DNA of 64,000 nt from Calothrix sp. PCC 7716. Its GTDB lineage: Bacteria; Cyanobacteriota; Cyanobacteriia; Cyanobacteriales; Nostocaceae. Shown piece by piece: positions 8,809 through 18,119 of the stretch (its first letter is position 1; every line of letters begins with the position of its first letter). The DNA lies in NCBI RefSeq assembly GCF_019977735.1, contig NZ_AP025018.1, positions 10,792,580-10,856,579 of the forward strand. Direction: 5' to 3'. The position numbers and the translations under genes were made by a program. The notes beneath the pieces were generated by a model. The model saw nothing but the letters and a program-made list of their open reading frames with translations. It did no database searches and was not told where the DNA came from.

Positions 8809-8857
8809 TATATCGAATCTAGATATATCATAATACAATATATCCATTTTAGATATA
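8809..8857. promoter_or_regulatory. paired PadR-like operators
   Basis: Two dyads with identical half-sites, TATATC-N7-GATATA, at 8809-8827 and 8839-8857. Their centres are 30 bp apart, about three helical turns on one face of DNA. They occupy the 69-bp gap between padR and the divergent gene at 8865, so one regulator could control both promoters. That PadR binds here is inferred from position and symmetry. Confidence 0.65.
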
Positions 8858-8864
8858 GTTACCT

Positions 8865-9083
8865 ATGATACATGTATACTTACTAATTGCAGCTTCTGCA
8901 ACCAGCTTATTTTGGGCACTTTACGAGCTATGGCAAGCGCTTCAACTTCCAGTTGTGAGAAAAATAGACCCAGACTATCCATCACAGAGTGGTGTAAGGG
9001 CGCCAAAAAGACCTCCGAATGGGTCATTAGATGCATTCGCAACACCAGAAATTGATGGCAGCAACATTTCTCGCATCCCCTAA
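8865..9083 (+). CDS. small hypothetical membrane protein, divergent from padR
   Basis: A 72-residue protein with an N-terminal transmembrane segment (HVYLLIAASATSLFWALYEL) and a hydrophilic tail rich in Pro and Arg. It begins 7 bp after the second PadR-like dyad, which fits PadR control. It has no recognised domain. The frame is convincing mainly because of its position and the hydrophobic N-terminus. Confidence 0.5.
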   Translation: MIHVYLLIAASATSLFWALYELWQALQLPVVRKIDPDYPSQSGVRAPKRPPNGSLDAFATPEIDGSNISRIP

Positions 9084-9100
9084 GAAAATAAATTATTACT

Positions 9101-9127
9101 CTTGTGGAACAGGCATCCCTGCCTGTT
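9101..9127. repeat. dispersed GGCATCC-N-TGCC palindromic repeat
   Basis: CTTGTGGAACAGGCATCCCTGCCTGTT. Related copies, in either orientation, lie at 18291-18317, 24279-24304, 49942-49969, 55546-55571, 63063-63084 and 63114-63139, always between genes. Confidence 0.7.
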
Positions 9128-9198
9128 TATTTAACCTGTTTATTTTACTTTCATAAATAATAAATTAAAATAAAAGCCTACTATTTAGTTTTAAATAT

Positions 9199-9930
9199 AT
9201 GGCAACTCAAAATGCCGAGCAAATATTTCAAGAATACATAACAAAGCTTTATCAAGAACATTTACCATCGCAACATAGCTTCTTTGCCAATTTACGTTCG
9301 TTAAGCACTGAAAAGCTGAATAATCGAAATTTACTAGGACATTTACACCTACGATATCAAGCAGCATGTCATGCCACGCGCGTCATGGTATATCACATAC
9401 CACACCTTGATAGTCCATCATTACGAGTACGTAAGCTGCGAGTTATTAACGACGATGATGGTTTAATGAATGGTGATACCCATCATTATCAATTAACTCG
9501 TGCATTTGTACGAATGGGCGCCAAAATTTTAATTGATGACGAAGAGTTTGGTAGTTTAAATACACTACAAAATATTCTTGACCCAATTACAGCAAAATTT
9601 ATATTATTAGTACAAAATTTGTATCCAAAATCATTAGGTTCGTGGTGCGTAATAGAAATGTTTGCCGATGATTGGATGCGCGCGATTATGAATAGTTTAA
9701 CTAAATGTTTTCCTTTTATTAAGGAAGAAGCTTATTTTGCTGATTGTTTTAACGAAGGAATAGAAACAAGACATGCACACGAAGCTTTAGATTTAACTAG
9801 TTTAGTTATTAGAGATAACCCTGAATTGTTAAATGCTACTATTGAAGGCGCCCGAATTATGGCGAATGGGTTGGATATGCTATGGTCTGGATTCGATGAT
9901 TTATTACAGGATTATTGGCAACGGATGTAA
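9199..9930 (+). CDS. heme-oxygenase-like (DUF3865-like) protein
   Basis: A 243-residue, all-helical protein resembling the DUF3865 / CADD-like proteins of cyanobacteria, which share the heme-oxygenase-like fold often used for diiron or TenA-type chemistry. Candidate ligand residues are the His and Glu in AACHATRVMVYHIP, NGDTHHYQLT and EGIETRHAHEALDL. No membrane segment or signal is seen. The reaction is unknown. It stands alone between two repeat-containing gaps. Confidence 0.65.
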   Translation: MATQNAEQIFQEYITKLYQEHLPSQHSFFANLRSLSTEKLNNRNLLGHLHLRYQAACHATRVMVYHIPHLDSPSLRVRKLRVINDDDGLMNGDTHHYQLTRAFVRMGAKILIDDEEFGSLNTLQNILDPITAKFILLVQNLYPKSLGSWCVIEMFADDWMRAIMNSLTKCFPFIKEEAYFADCFNEGIETRHAHEALDLTSLVIRDNPELLNATIEGARIMANGLDMLWSGFDDLLQDYWQRM

Positions 9931-10158
9931 CGGATGGCAATACTGCTCAGTTAACGTATATCTTGCACCATTTAAGGGCAAGTTCAAAGAAACGGGGTTT
10001 CACGTTTCGCAATTGTTTATACAGTATTGACGATGTATTATCTCGTTTTGAAGTTAATTTCATTGCTAGGCGCCTTTCCTCTCCTCTGTTTCTCTGTGCC
10101 TCTGTGGTAAAAAAATAATAGTACGGTGGGCAGTACCCACCCTACGAGCCATATATTA

Positions 10159-10911
10159 TCAAGCTGATAATAAATTGTCTTTACTATAGGTAGATTCTAT
10201 AAATCCTTTAAATATACGTTCGTGGTTGGGGTCATTTTGGGACATTTCGGGATGCCATTGCACTCCTACTGCCCAAGGATGGTGTATGTGTTCTGCTGCT
10301 TCTATTACTTTATCTTCGACTGAGTGAGCTACCGGGCGCCAGTTAGATGGTAGTACACCTACTGCTTGGTGATGCCATGAAACTACTGATATATGAGTTT
10401 TTTGTATCAATTTTCCTAAACGACTATTTGCTGTAATTATTACATCATGTTCTGTAGATTTACGAATACCTGGTTCTGGTTCTAAGCGATGTGAAACTGA
10501 TGTGCCATAATCATCTGGAATATGGGGTATTAAAGTGCCACCAGAGGCAACGATGAGTATTTGTAACCCTCGGCAAATGCCTAATACGGGTATGTGATTT
10601 TCTAATGCGAACTTTGCTAAGTTGATTTCAAATGCATCGCGCTCGTTATCTACCGAATATACCATTGGGTGAGCGGCGCCGTTATATAAAGTCGGGTCTA
10701 TATCTCCTCCACCTGTTATAATCAAACCATCAAGTCGTTTTAACAACGTTGCTGCATTACTTTCTCCTGGTGGCAATAATACTGGAGTACCACCTGCTTT
10801 ACGCACTGAGTCTAAATAAGTACTGGGTAAAGAAAAAGGAATTGGGTCTTGGCGCCCGTATGTTGTAATACCAATTAATGTATGTTGATAATTAGAATAA
10901 GTCTTACTCAT
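10159..10911 (-). CDS. gamma-glutamyl-gamma-aminobutyrate hydrolase family protein (class I glutamine amidotransferase-like)
   Basis: A 250-residue peptidase C26 / PuuD-like enzyme. The nucleophile elbow GICRGLQ carries Cys113, and GVQWHPE supplies His220 and Glu222, so the triad is complete. TGGGDIDPTLY at 67-77 is also typical. Family members cleave gamma-glutamyl bonds, for example in polyamine or GABA metabolism. The start overlaps the stop of the upstream STAND gene (ATGAGTAA), so translation of the two is coupled. That linkage is unusual and suggests the enzyme works with, or is controlled by, the STAND protein. Confidence 0.85.
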   Translation of the reverse strand: MSKTYSNYQHTLIGITTYGRQDPIPFSLPSTYLDSVRKAGGTPVLLPPGESNAATLLKRLDGLIITGGGDIDPTLYNGAAHPMVYSVDNERDAFEINLAKFALENHIPVLGICRGLQILIVASGGTLIPHIPDDYGTSVSHRLEPEPGIRKSTEHDVIITANSRLGKLIQKTHISVVSWHHQAVGVLPSNWRPVAHSVEDKVIEAAEHIHHPWAVGVQWHPEMSQNDPNHERIFKGFIESTYSKDNLLSA

Positions 10912-13900
10912 CTTCTTTAATAGCTCCTAAAGTTTTTAAAGTGTTAATTTGGGCTTTTGTAAGATTAACAACACCAGTAATATTCAAACCTTCGTAAAGT
11001 CTTGGCGCCCGGAGTGAATGTAATCGTGTACCTGTGGTAACATCCCAAAGTGCGATATTACCGTCTTCACTGCTACTAGCCAAAGTTTGACCATCAAGAC
11101 TAAAAGCTACTGACCATAGTCTTTCTCGATGTCCTGACAAAGTTTTGTATATTTCATTTGTAGTTATATCCCAAATTTCTACAATTGCACTACCACCACA
11201 AAAAGCTAAAAAGCGGCCATCGGGACTAAAAGCAATTGAACGCACCCAACCAATGGAAACTTTCAATGTCCGTATTTCATCACCTGTCGTCACATCCCAT
11301 AACTTGACTGTTTTATCTTCGCTACCACTCGCTAATATTTTGCCGTTAGGGTGAAATTTTACAGACCGAACCCAGTCATTATGACCTTTGAGAGTTTGTA
11401 TACACTCAAGGGTGTTCGCATTCCAAAGCTTAATGATTTTATCTTCGCTACCACTAGCTACCGTAAACCCATCAGGACTAAATGTTACAGACCAAATCCA
11501 ACTATTGTGACGTTCGGTAGTTTTGCGAAGCTTTCCATTTTCAACATTCCAAACTCGCACCAATTTATCATCTCCTGCACTCACCAGGTTTTTACCGTCT
11601 GGACTAAAAGCAATAGAGAGAACTCGGTCGGGGTGGTCGGTAAAAGTTTTTATGAGATTACCACTTTTGATATCCCAAAGCTTTATTGTTTTGTCGTCGC
11701 TACCACTGGCAATAATAGTATTACTACTACTAGGACTAACTGCTATCGCACGTATTCTATTCTGATGCGCTTCAAGCGTTTTAGTTAGTTGACCTGTATT
11801 GGTATCCCAAATTTTGATAGTTTGGTCTTCATCACCACTTACTAAAATACCATCTGTACTAAAACCAACCGACCAAGACCAATTTGTGTGACCTTGAAAA
11901 GTTTTTAAACATTGACCTGTATCAACATCCCAAATTTTTACAGTTTTGTCATCGCTACTGCTAATCAAGGTTTCGCAATCTTCACCGCAAAAAGTTACGC
12001 TCCAAACCCTAGCAGTATGTCCACGTAAAATATTTTTGCATTTACCTGTACTAACGTTCCAAATTATGACATCACAATCTTCACCAGCACTAGCTAATAA
12101 ATTACGCTTTGGATGAAAAGCTACTGACCGCACCCAACTTTTATGTCCTATCAGGGTTTTTAATTCTTTACCGCTTTCAACATCCCAAAGAATAATTTTG
12201 GAATCGTCGCTGCTACTGGCTAAAATTTTACCATCTTGATTAAAGGCGATAGACCGAACGCGCGCGGTATGTGCTTGTAGAGTTTTTAGGTATTCTCCAC
12301 TTGTAGTATCCCATAAAATCACGCTTTTATCACTGCTACCGCTAGCTAATATGCTGCCATCGGGACTAAATGCGACACAACGCACCCAGTTAAAATGTTT
12401 GTCTAGTACTTTATAATCACCTGTATCTAGGCGCCAAAGTCGAATTGTTTTATCTTCGCTTGCACTTGCGATAATATTACAATTGGGACTAATTGCCACA
12501 GACCAAACTCGTTGTTGATGACCTTTTAAAGTTTGTAAACATTGTCCAGTAGATGTATCCCAAAGCATAACAGTTTTATCATCGCTAGCACTGGCAAGCA
12601 TTTTACCGTTACTGCTAAAAGCAATCGAACGCACCCAATTAGTGTGTCCTTCCATTGTTATCCATTGTTGACCTTCACTATATCTCACACGAATTATACT
12701 TTTTGTATCACCCATTGCCCAAATTGAATCAACAGGACTAGAAGCTAACGATAAAACTGTACCAAATGCTTCGGTAAAACGAGATTTTTTTAAGTCGGAG
12801 TTAGTAAAGTTAACGTTGCATAACTTTGCACCACGCAGGTAAGCTTGCCAAATCGTTAAATTCGACAAATCTAGACCAGATAAGTCGTAATCTTTGTAAA
12901 GCAATAAGTTAAGTATATTACCTACTGCATAATTAGTTAACTTATCCTTTGCTTTTTCAAGTGGTTCAACAAGCTTTAAATTAATTTCTGATGCTGATAG
13001 ACTTTGACAAATAGGTTCTAATATAACTTCGGTTTGCCGATTTCTAATATAATCTTTAGCTGTAGCTTCAATCAAAGCGTATTGATTTAATAAATCGTAT
13101 TCTCCAGTTTTAATTTCTTCACTGACTTGTCGAATAAGTAAAGCAATCATATACTCCATCACAACGTTTTGGAGTGTAAACTTGCCGTCAACTGTTTCAA
13201 TTAAAGAGCGTCTTTTGAGTTTTTCTAAGCTATCAATAAAGTCAAAAAATACTGGTTTATCAACTATTTCATCGAATAAGTCTTTAATTTTAACTGGTTC
13301 ACGATTGATTGCTAACCAATACAAAATCTTTTTTTCTATGTCTGACAAATTATTAAACTGACTATCTAATAAACTTTCAATTCCTACAAAAGCTGTTAAA
13401 CCTTGTTTAATAAACTCATCTATATCTCCACTGAATAAATCTTTAATAAAAGTAGAAACAATTTTTAATGCTAAGGGATTACCACTATATAGCTGTACTA
13501 AATCTAGCATTGCTTTTTTAGACCCAATTAATCCCTTATCTTCTAAAATATTTAACCCTTCATCTTCTATTAACCCCGGTAAAAGCAATGAGCGAATTGG
13601 TGAATTTTCTCCTTCTTGAACTGCAATATATTCAGGTCTAATACGACTAGTTATAACTAAACAGCTTTGATGGAACGATTCAGATATCCGCTTAATTAAT
13701 ACACCATAGTCTTGATACTCTTTTCGATATAACCCAACATTTTGCTCTGTATCGAGAATTGATTCAAAATTATCGAGAACTATTAAACAGCGTGATTTAC
13801 GCATATACTCGATTAATATCGATATATCGCTAACATTACCCTTAATTTTGATTTCTTTTTGGTCAGAGAAAAATTTGATGCAGTCTACTAATATTTTCTC

Positions 13901-14401
13901 TAACTTCGGCGCCTCTCTTAAACTTCGCCAAATAATAAAATCAAATTGCGGAGACTTAAAATCATTCAATAATTCAATCAACTTAACAGATAGAGTAGTT
14001 TTACCTAAACCACCCATCCCCAAAAGGGTAACAACACGACAATGAGTTTCAATTATCCAGTATTTTAAGGTTTCTAGTTCATGTTGGCGCCCATAAAAAT
14101 TTTGTGTACTGGGTGCTTCTCCTAAATCGAGTCGCGTTTTACTGACAACTGGCAAAAATTCCGAAACGTCATAAACAGGAAATTCCTTCTCATAATTACT
14201 AAATAGTGTGAGCAACTCAACGCGCTTGCTAACTCCAAACGCTTGATACAATCTTTCTAAGTATTTTCTGACCGTAGCTGGTTTAATGCTGAGTACACTA
14301 GCAATAGCATCATCCGATTCACCTACCAACACCATTTGCAACACCTCTTTACGTCGAGGTGTTAGCTTGTCGAAAATTTGCTTAATATTTTCGTCCATCA
14401 T
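10904..14401 (-). CDS. STAND protein: LuxR-type HTH, NB-ARC ATPase, ~14 WD40 repeats
   Basis: The start at 14401 is preferred: GGAG lies a few bases upstream of ATGATG, and an operator-like palindrome would otherwise fall inside the coding part (an alternative start is 14467). The result is 1165 residues. In order: a LuxR-type helix-turn-helix (about 14-60, LTPRRKEVLQMV to TVRKYLERLYQAF), an NB-ARC ATPase with P-loop GMGGLGKTT (128-136) and Walker B CLIVLDNFE, a helical linker, a few pentapeptide-like units (LSGLDLSNLTIWQAYLRGA), then about 13 clear WD40 repeats plus one degenerate one. That would make two seven-blade propellers. Such proteins are signal sensors that oligomerise on ligand binding; the ligand and output are unknown. 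Confidence 0.85.
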   Translation of the reverse strand: MMDENIKQIFDKLTPRRKEVLQMVLVGESDDAIASVLSIKPATVRKYLERLYQAFGVSKRVELLTLFSNYEKEFPVYDVSEFLPVVSKTRLDLGEAPSTQNFYGRQHELETLKYWIIETHCRVVTLLGMGGLGKTTLSVKLIELLNDFKSPQFDFIIWRSLREAPKLEKILVDCIKFFSDQKEIKIKGNVSDISILIEYMRKSRCLIVLDNFESILDTEQNVGLYRKEYQDYGVLIKRISESFHQSCLVITSRIRPEYIAVQEGENSPIRSLLLPGLIEDEGLNILEDKGLIGSKKAMLDLVQLYSGNPLALKIVSTFIKDLFSGDIDEFIKQGLTAFVGIESLLDSQFNNLSDIEKKILYWLAINREPVKIKDLFDEIVDKPVFFDFIDSLEKLKRRSLIETVDGKFTLQNVVMEYMIALLIRQVSEEIKTGEYDLLNQYALIEATAKDYIRNRQTEVILEPICQSLSASEINLKLVEPLEKAKDKLTNYAVGNILNLLLYKDYDLSGLDLSNLTIWQAYLRGAKLCNVNFTNSDLKKSRFTEAFGTVLSLASSPVDSIWAMGDTKSIIRVRYSEGQQWITMEGHTNWVRSIAFSSNGKMLASASDDKTVMLWDTSTGQCLQTLKGHQQRVWSVAISPNCNIIASASEDKTIRLWRLDTGDYKVLDKHFNWVRCVAFSPDGSILASGSSDKSVILWDTTSGEYLKTLQAHTARVRSIAFNQDGKILASSSDDSKIILWDVESGKELKTLIGHKSWVRSVAFHPKRNLLASAGEDCDVIIWNVSTGKCKNILRGHTARVWSVTFCGEDCETLISSSDDKTVKIWDVDTGQCLKTFQGHTNWSWSVGFSTDGILVSGDEDQTIKIWDTNTGQLTKTLEAHQNRIRAIAVSPSSSNTIIASGSDDKTIKLWDIKSGNLIKTFTDHPDRVLSIAFSPDGKNLVSAGDDKLVRVWNVENGKLRKTTERHNSWIWSVTFSPDGFTVASGSEDKIIKLWNANTLECIQTLKGHNDWVRSVKFHPNGKILASGSEDKTVKLWDVTTGDEIRTLKVSIGWVRSIAFSPDGRFLAFCGGSAIVEIWDITTNEIYKTLSGHRERLWSVAFSLDGQTLASSSEDGNIALWDVTTGTRLHSLRAPRLYEGLNITGVVNLTKAQINTLKTLGAIKEDE

Positions 14402-14444
14402 TAGCTCCAGATTGTGACAATATTCTTGTATAAACGGTCTTTGT

Positions 14445-14458
14445 GTGACACGTGTCAC
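14445..14458. promoter_or_regulatory. perfect 14-bp palindrome upstream of the STAND gene
   Basis: GTGACACGTGTCAC lies 44-57 bp upstream of the preferred STAND start. The 289-bp gap up to the divergent small gene holds further TGTCAC/GTGACA half-sites (14581-14608, 14677, 14734). A self-regulating HTH protein is an attractive but unproven binder. Confidence 0.4.
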
Positions 14459-14756
14459 GGATATCATCTTATCCTATTGACACAGACCCAACATGTCGCG
14501 TCTCTACACCTGAATGTAAACTTTTACAACATTTTCTCAGCAATATTGACAGGTATAGAAAAGTAGTGCTAGATTTTAGGTGTCACAAATTACGTAAGTA
14601 ATTGTCACGAAGCTGCGGTAAGAGGGTGTGAATAAAATAGCTTTGCAGCATTAGTTAGATGTACGGTGAGGAGAAGGTGACAATTCAGATGGAAATGGTT
14701 TACTAGTAAAAATATACCTACCTAGTCTTCTTGAGTCACAAAGCGAGCATATTACC

Positions 14757-14981
14757 ATGACTACTAATAATTACAGCCCACTATTTCGTTTGGTTGCAAG
14801 ATTCATCAAATACTTCTTGCTAATGAGTTTGGGAATTGCGATAGCTTATACACTATCGACTATTTTAGGAGCATCACCTGGTTTAGCGATAGTTGGGGTT
14901 GCCTTTGGTTGGTTCTGGCGCCTGGGAGTAGTGTTATTGTGCTTGATAGCAGTAACAATGATTTATGAATCTTTACGATGA
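14757..14981 (+). CDS. small hypothetical membrane protein
   Basis: A 74-residue protein with two transmembrane segments (FLLMSLGIAIAYTLSTIL and LGVVLLCLIAVTMIY) joined by a Gly-rich turn. It is divergent from the STAND gene and ends just before a bidirectional hairpin. No domain is recognised; codon use and a GGCGCC site inside fit the host. Confidence 0.6.
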   Translation: MTTNNYSPLFRLVARFIKYFLLMSLGIAIAYTLSTILGASPGLAIVGVAFGWFWRLGVVLLCLIAVTMIYESLR

Positions 14982-14988
14982 AAATCTT

Positions 14989-15020
14989 AGAAACCTGGTT
15001 TTTGTAGAAACCAGGTTTCT
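14989..15020. terminator. bidirectional hairpin terminator
   Basis: AGAAACCTGGTTT (14989-15001) pairs with AAACCAGGTTTCT (15008-15020). It separates the convergent small membrane protein and miaB genes and is a member of the AAACC(S)GGTTT palindrome family found throughout the window. Confidence 0.7.
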
Positions 15021-15022
15021 GA

Positions 15023-16387
15023 TTACACTAGGACAGGTTCTTGTACTTTTACAGGAATACCCGTCAAACTAAAAGCACGAACTTCGGTAATTTGAACTTT
15101 GACTAACTGACCCTTGAGTTGGTTAATATCTCCGGTAAAGAAAGTTAAACGGTTTCCACCGGTTCTACCCATAACTTGGGTGACATCTTTAGGGTTTTGG
15201 TCTTCTACAAGGACTTCTTCGATGCGTCCCATATATCTTTGCGAACGTTCTGCTGCTTTGATATTAACAAGATGATTGAGACGTTGTAATCTGTCACTTT
15301 TAACTTCTTCGCTCAATTGATTATCCCATACTGCCGCAGGTGTACCGGGTCGAGGTGAGTATGCAGCAGTATTCAACATATCAAAGCCAATATCTTCTGT
15401 TAGTTTGAGGGTATTTTCAAACTGCTGTTCTGTTTCTCCAGGAAAACCAACAATTGCATCAGCGCTAATCGATGCATCGGGCATGTATTCACGAACTTTA
15501 TCGATGATACGACGATATTTTTCTTGAGTATAGCCGCGTGACATTCTTTTTAACACTTCGTTATCACCTGACTGAAAGGGAATATGAAAGTGTTCGCATA
15601 CCTTGGGAAGTTCTGCACAAGCTTTAATCAAGCGTTCTGTAAAATAGCGGGGGTGAGAAGTTGCAAATCGAATTCGCTCAATGCCTGGTACATCGTGTAC
15701 ATAATATAGTAAATCAGTCAGCGTGTGGAGATGGCGCCCCGACTGAGTGCTACCAGGTAAGTCACGTCCGTATGCATCTATATTTTGACCCAATAACGTA
15801 ATTTCTTTGTAACCCTGGCGCCCTAATTGTTCAATTTCGGTACGAATAGCTTCGGGAGTACGTGACTGTTCAACACCTCGTACACCTGGAACAACACAAT
15901 AAGTACAACGCTCGTTACATCCATAAATAACATTAACCCATGCCGTCACATTACTATCGCGACGTGGCTTAGTAATATCCTCCATAATATGTACAGCTTC
16001 TGTAGCAACAACTTGGTTGCCATCAAAAACTTGCTGTAACAAATCTTTAAGACGGTTAGCGTGCTGTGGTCCCATCACCAAATCTAATTCAGGAACACGT
16101 CGCAGTAAAGATTCTCCTTCTTGTTGTGCGACACAACCAGCAACAACCAAAGTTAAATCAGGTTCCGAGTGCTTGCGTTTTGCTTGCCTACCTAAATAAG
16201 AATATACTTTTTGTTCAGCGTTATCACGAATAGTACAAGTATTGTAAAGTATTACATTCGCTTGGTTTGGGTCTTCTGACCACTCAAAGCCCATGTCTTC
16301 TAGAATACCAGCCATGCGCTCCGAGTCAGCTTTATTCATCTGGCAACCGAAGGTAGTAATATGGTAGCGGCGGTTAGAAGTGGTCAT
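15023..16387 (-). CDS. miaB: tRNA-2-methylthio-N6-dimethylallyladenosine synthase
   Basis: A radical-SAM methylthiotransferase that adds the 2-methylthio group to i6A37 of tRNAs reading codons that begin with U. The 454-residue length is normal. The N-terminal domain carries three Cys (FGCQMN, NTCTIRD, AGCVAQ) for the auxiliary 4Fe-4S cluster. The radical-SAM core has [17 protein letters not shown], and a C-terminal TRAM domain is present ([12 protein letters not shown] onward). It is transcribed away from the ParA-like cassette, with 56 bp between the starts. Confidence 0.95.
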   Translation of the reverse strand: MTTSNRRYHITTFGCQMNKADSERMAGILEDMGFEWSEDPNQANVILYNTCTIRDNAEQKVYSYLGRQAKRKHSEPDLTLVVAGCVAQQEGESLLRRVPELDLVMGPQHANRLKDLLQQVFDGNQVVATEAVHIMEDITKPRRDSNVTAWVNVIYGCNERCTYCVVPGVRGVEQSRTPEAIRTEIEQLGRQGYKEITLLGQNIDAYGRDLPGSTQSGRHLHTLTDLLYYVHDVPGIERIRFATSHPRYFTERLIKACAELPKVCEHFHIPFQSGDNEVLKRMSRGYTQEKYRRIIDKVREYMPDASISADAIVGFPGETEQQFENTLKLTEDIGFDMLNTAAYSPRPGTPAAVWDNQLSEEVKSDRLQRLNHLVNIKAAERSQRYMGRIEEVLVEDQNPKDVTQVMGRTGGNRLTFFTGDINQLKGQLVKVQITEVRAFSLTGIPVKVQEPVLV

Positions 16388-16443
16388 AATAAACTCAGCT
16401 ATAAAATGAATATACTTAATGTACCTTCTAAATTATATGAAAA

Positions 16444-17085
16444 ATGTTGAAGTTACTTGTTAACGCGCCAAAAGGTGGAATAGGTAAAACAACGATAGCG
16501 ACCAACGCAGCACTCCTTCTAGCAAAGGAAGGTAAAAAAATTTTAGCCTGTAAGTTGTCCGGTTCATCGCGAATGGACGAACATATTCAGGCAAAGCAGC
16601 TTGAATACCCTGGACTCTACGATAGTATTACAATTTGGGAGCCAGATAACGACAAACTGCCAACAAATTTCCAAGGACAAGGAAATCCTGATGTTGTAGT
16701 GGTAGATTCAGATGATTACTGGAAAATACTAAACGATTTGGTAGATAAGAAAAACAAAGGCTGGAGGGTTATTGCTCCCATTGTGCCTAATGAACCAGAG
16801 GGAATGCAAGTTATACCCGATGAACTAGCTACGGTTTTTATGCAATCTCAAATTACTGGGGTCAGCATTAAGTTAAAAATATTACCAAACAAATGTGGTG
16901 AAAAAGATACTATTGAGAACGATATTAGTCTAGTTAAAATAAGATTACAACAAAAATCCTTATTAAAAGCGCTTAGTTCTTACTATTTACCTTACGCCGG
17001 CATGTTTTACCCACCTGTATTTATTGATACAAGTAATTTATTTCGAGACCAATTGCGTGCAGCACTTAAGGAGCTAGGAATTTAA
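16444..17085 (+). CDS. ParA/MinD-like P-loop ATPase
   Basis: A 213-residue protein with a deviant Walker A, PKGGIGKTT (9-17), typical of the ParA/MinD/CobQ class, and a Walker-B-like DVVVVDSDD near 84-92. There is no membrane-targeting helix and no DNA-binding N-terminal domain, so it is the short ParA type. It is the first gene of a tight three-gene cassette (24 bp to the next gene). ParA-like ATPases position plasmids or protein cargo, but its partners here are not ParB or MinE, so the role is open. The cassette contains no GGCGCC site, unlike its surroundings. Confidence 0.8.
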   Translation: MLKLLVNAPKGGIGKTTIATNAALLLAKEGKKILACKLSGSSRMDEHIQAKQLEYPGLYDSITIWEPDNDKLPTNFQGQGNPDVVVVDSDDYWKILNDLVDKKNKGWRVIAPIVPNEPEGMQVIPDELATVFMQSQITGVSIKLKILPNKCGEKDTIENDISLVKIRLQQKSLLKALSSYYLPYAGMFYPPVFIDTSNLFRDQLRAALKELGI

Positions 17086-17109
17086 AATCAGTAAAAGGAA
17101 CGAGTTTTT

Positions 17110-17541
17110 ATGGCAAGTAAGCAATTAATGGCAAGTTTAACAGCAAGCTTAAAGAATAGTCTAAATCGAAAACAAAAGCTTGTTTTTAATGAAAATAAAC
17201 TGAACTGCGATATATTGAAAGATGTAAAAATAGGACTTGATACTCATAGTACTAAACGTGTAATTGAAATGATTTTTCGTATATTAGCTGTTGCAGAGCT
17301 TGAAAAAAAACAATCTATTTATAAGTTTTCTTCTTATGATTATGTAAATAAAATAGAAGAATTATCAAATTTATCAGATGCCAATTGTATAGTTAATATT
17401 CCAATTTGGATGTTGATTGCAACATCTGATATAGTTCGTGAAAAATATAATCAATTTGAGTTTAAATCTATAGAAGATGTAATTGAAGTACTACTATTGA
17501 ATTCTTTTTTACAAATTCAGTTTTTATGGAACCCTAAATGA
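17110..17541 (+). CDS. hypothetical protein, middle gene of the ParA-like cassette
   Basis: A 143-residue protein, Lys- and Ser-rich at the N-terminus (MASKQLMASLTASLKNSL) with predicted helices through the rest. It has no recognised domain, signal peptide or membrane segment. Its TGA stop overlaps the next start (ATGA), so the two are translationally coupled. The sequence is more AT-rich than the neighbouring genes, which suggests acquisition. It could be an adaptor or DNA-binding partner, but nothing in the sequence proves this. Confidence 0.7.
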   Translation: MASKQLMASLTASLKNSLNRKQKLVFNENKLNCDILKDVKIGLDTHSTKRVIEMIFRILAVAELEKKQSIYKFSSYDYVNKIEELSNLSDANCIVNIPIWMLIATSDIVREKYNQFEFKSIEDVIEVLLLNSFLQIQFLWNPK

Positions 17542-18119
17542 GTGTTAATAAGTATTTAGTCCAATCATTTGTTAACAACCTACTAGAAGGAAGTCCTGAA
17601 GATAAATTATTTTACCAAAATAAGATTATCGATTTATTAGGTGGAGATTCTACACCTAATGTCAATAATTTACCACCCAGAAGAGGGAGAGCAGATGGAG
17701 GATTAGATGGACGTATTCCTGTAATTGCTCCACTAATCATAAAACATACTTTACCTAATACTTTACTGCCTAATACACGTGGAATTTTATTCGAGATAGG
17801 TAATAACGTGCTTCAAGAAGCCGGAATAAATATTAAAATTCAAAAACAAAAATTTAGCATAGAACAATTTGGCGGTTTCAAAGATGCTCTTGAACGTGAA
17901 AAATTGTACGTAGGCATAATTATTACAGCTTTAGATTTATCTCCGGATGTTAAACAGAGAATATATGATATTCAACAAGATAAAATTTATATTTTTGCTC
18001 ATATTTTATTGCAAGACTTGCTAATGGGTGAGATTAAGGTTAAAGGATTTGACTTCGCTTGTGGAGATATATCTTTACAAATTTTTAGTGAAGCTCTCAA
18101 AATCTATAGAATGACCTAA
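17538..18119 (+). CDS. hypothetical protein, possible Mrr-like nuclease fold
   Basis: A 193-residue protein. Residues 51-60 (RADGGLDGRI) resemble the catalytic-Asp loop G-x-D-G of Mrr-type PD-(D/E)xK nucleases. A strand with clustered Gln/Lys follows (IKIQKQKF, 99-106), then a helix and VGIIITALDLSPDVKQ (125-140), like the conserved Mrr segment after the active site. The canonical QxK spacing is not exact, so catalytic ability is uncertain. It is the last gene of the ParA-like cassette. A structural protein of unknown type remains possible. Confidence 0.5.
   Translation: MSVNKYLVQSFVNNLLEGSPEDKLFYQNKIIDLLGGDSTPNVNNLPPRRGRADGGLDGRIPVIAPLIIKHTLPNTLLPNTRGILFEIGNNVLQEAGINIKIQKQKFSIEQFGGFKDALEREKLYVGIIITALDLSPDVKQRIYDIQQDKIYIFAHILLQDLLMGEIKVKGFDFACGDISLQIFSEALKIYRMT

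Noticed and set aside
9833-10118. Frames at the end of the DUF3865-like gene
   Set aside because: They overlap the real gene and then repeat sequence; no ribosome site or family match.
11145-12727. Plus-strand frames opposite the STAND gene
   Set aside because: They mirror the WD40 repeats of the real minus-strand gene and repeat with the same period, as expected of shadows.
16444-17085. Chromosome or plasmid partition locus
   Set aside because: No ParB-like gene or iterated centromere-like sites were seen beside the ParA-like ATPase.
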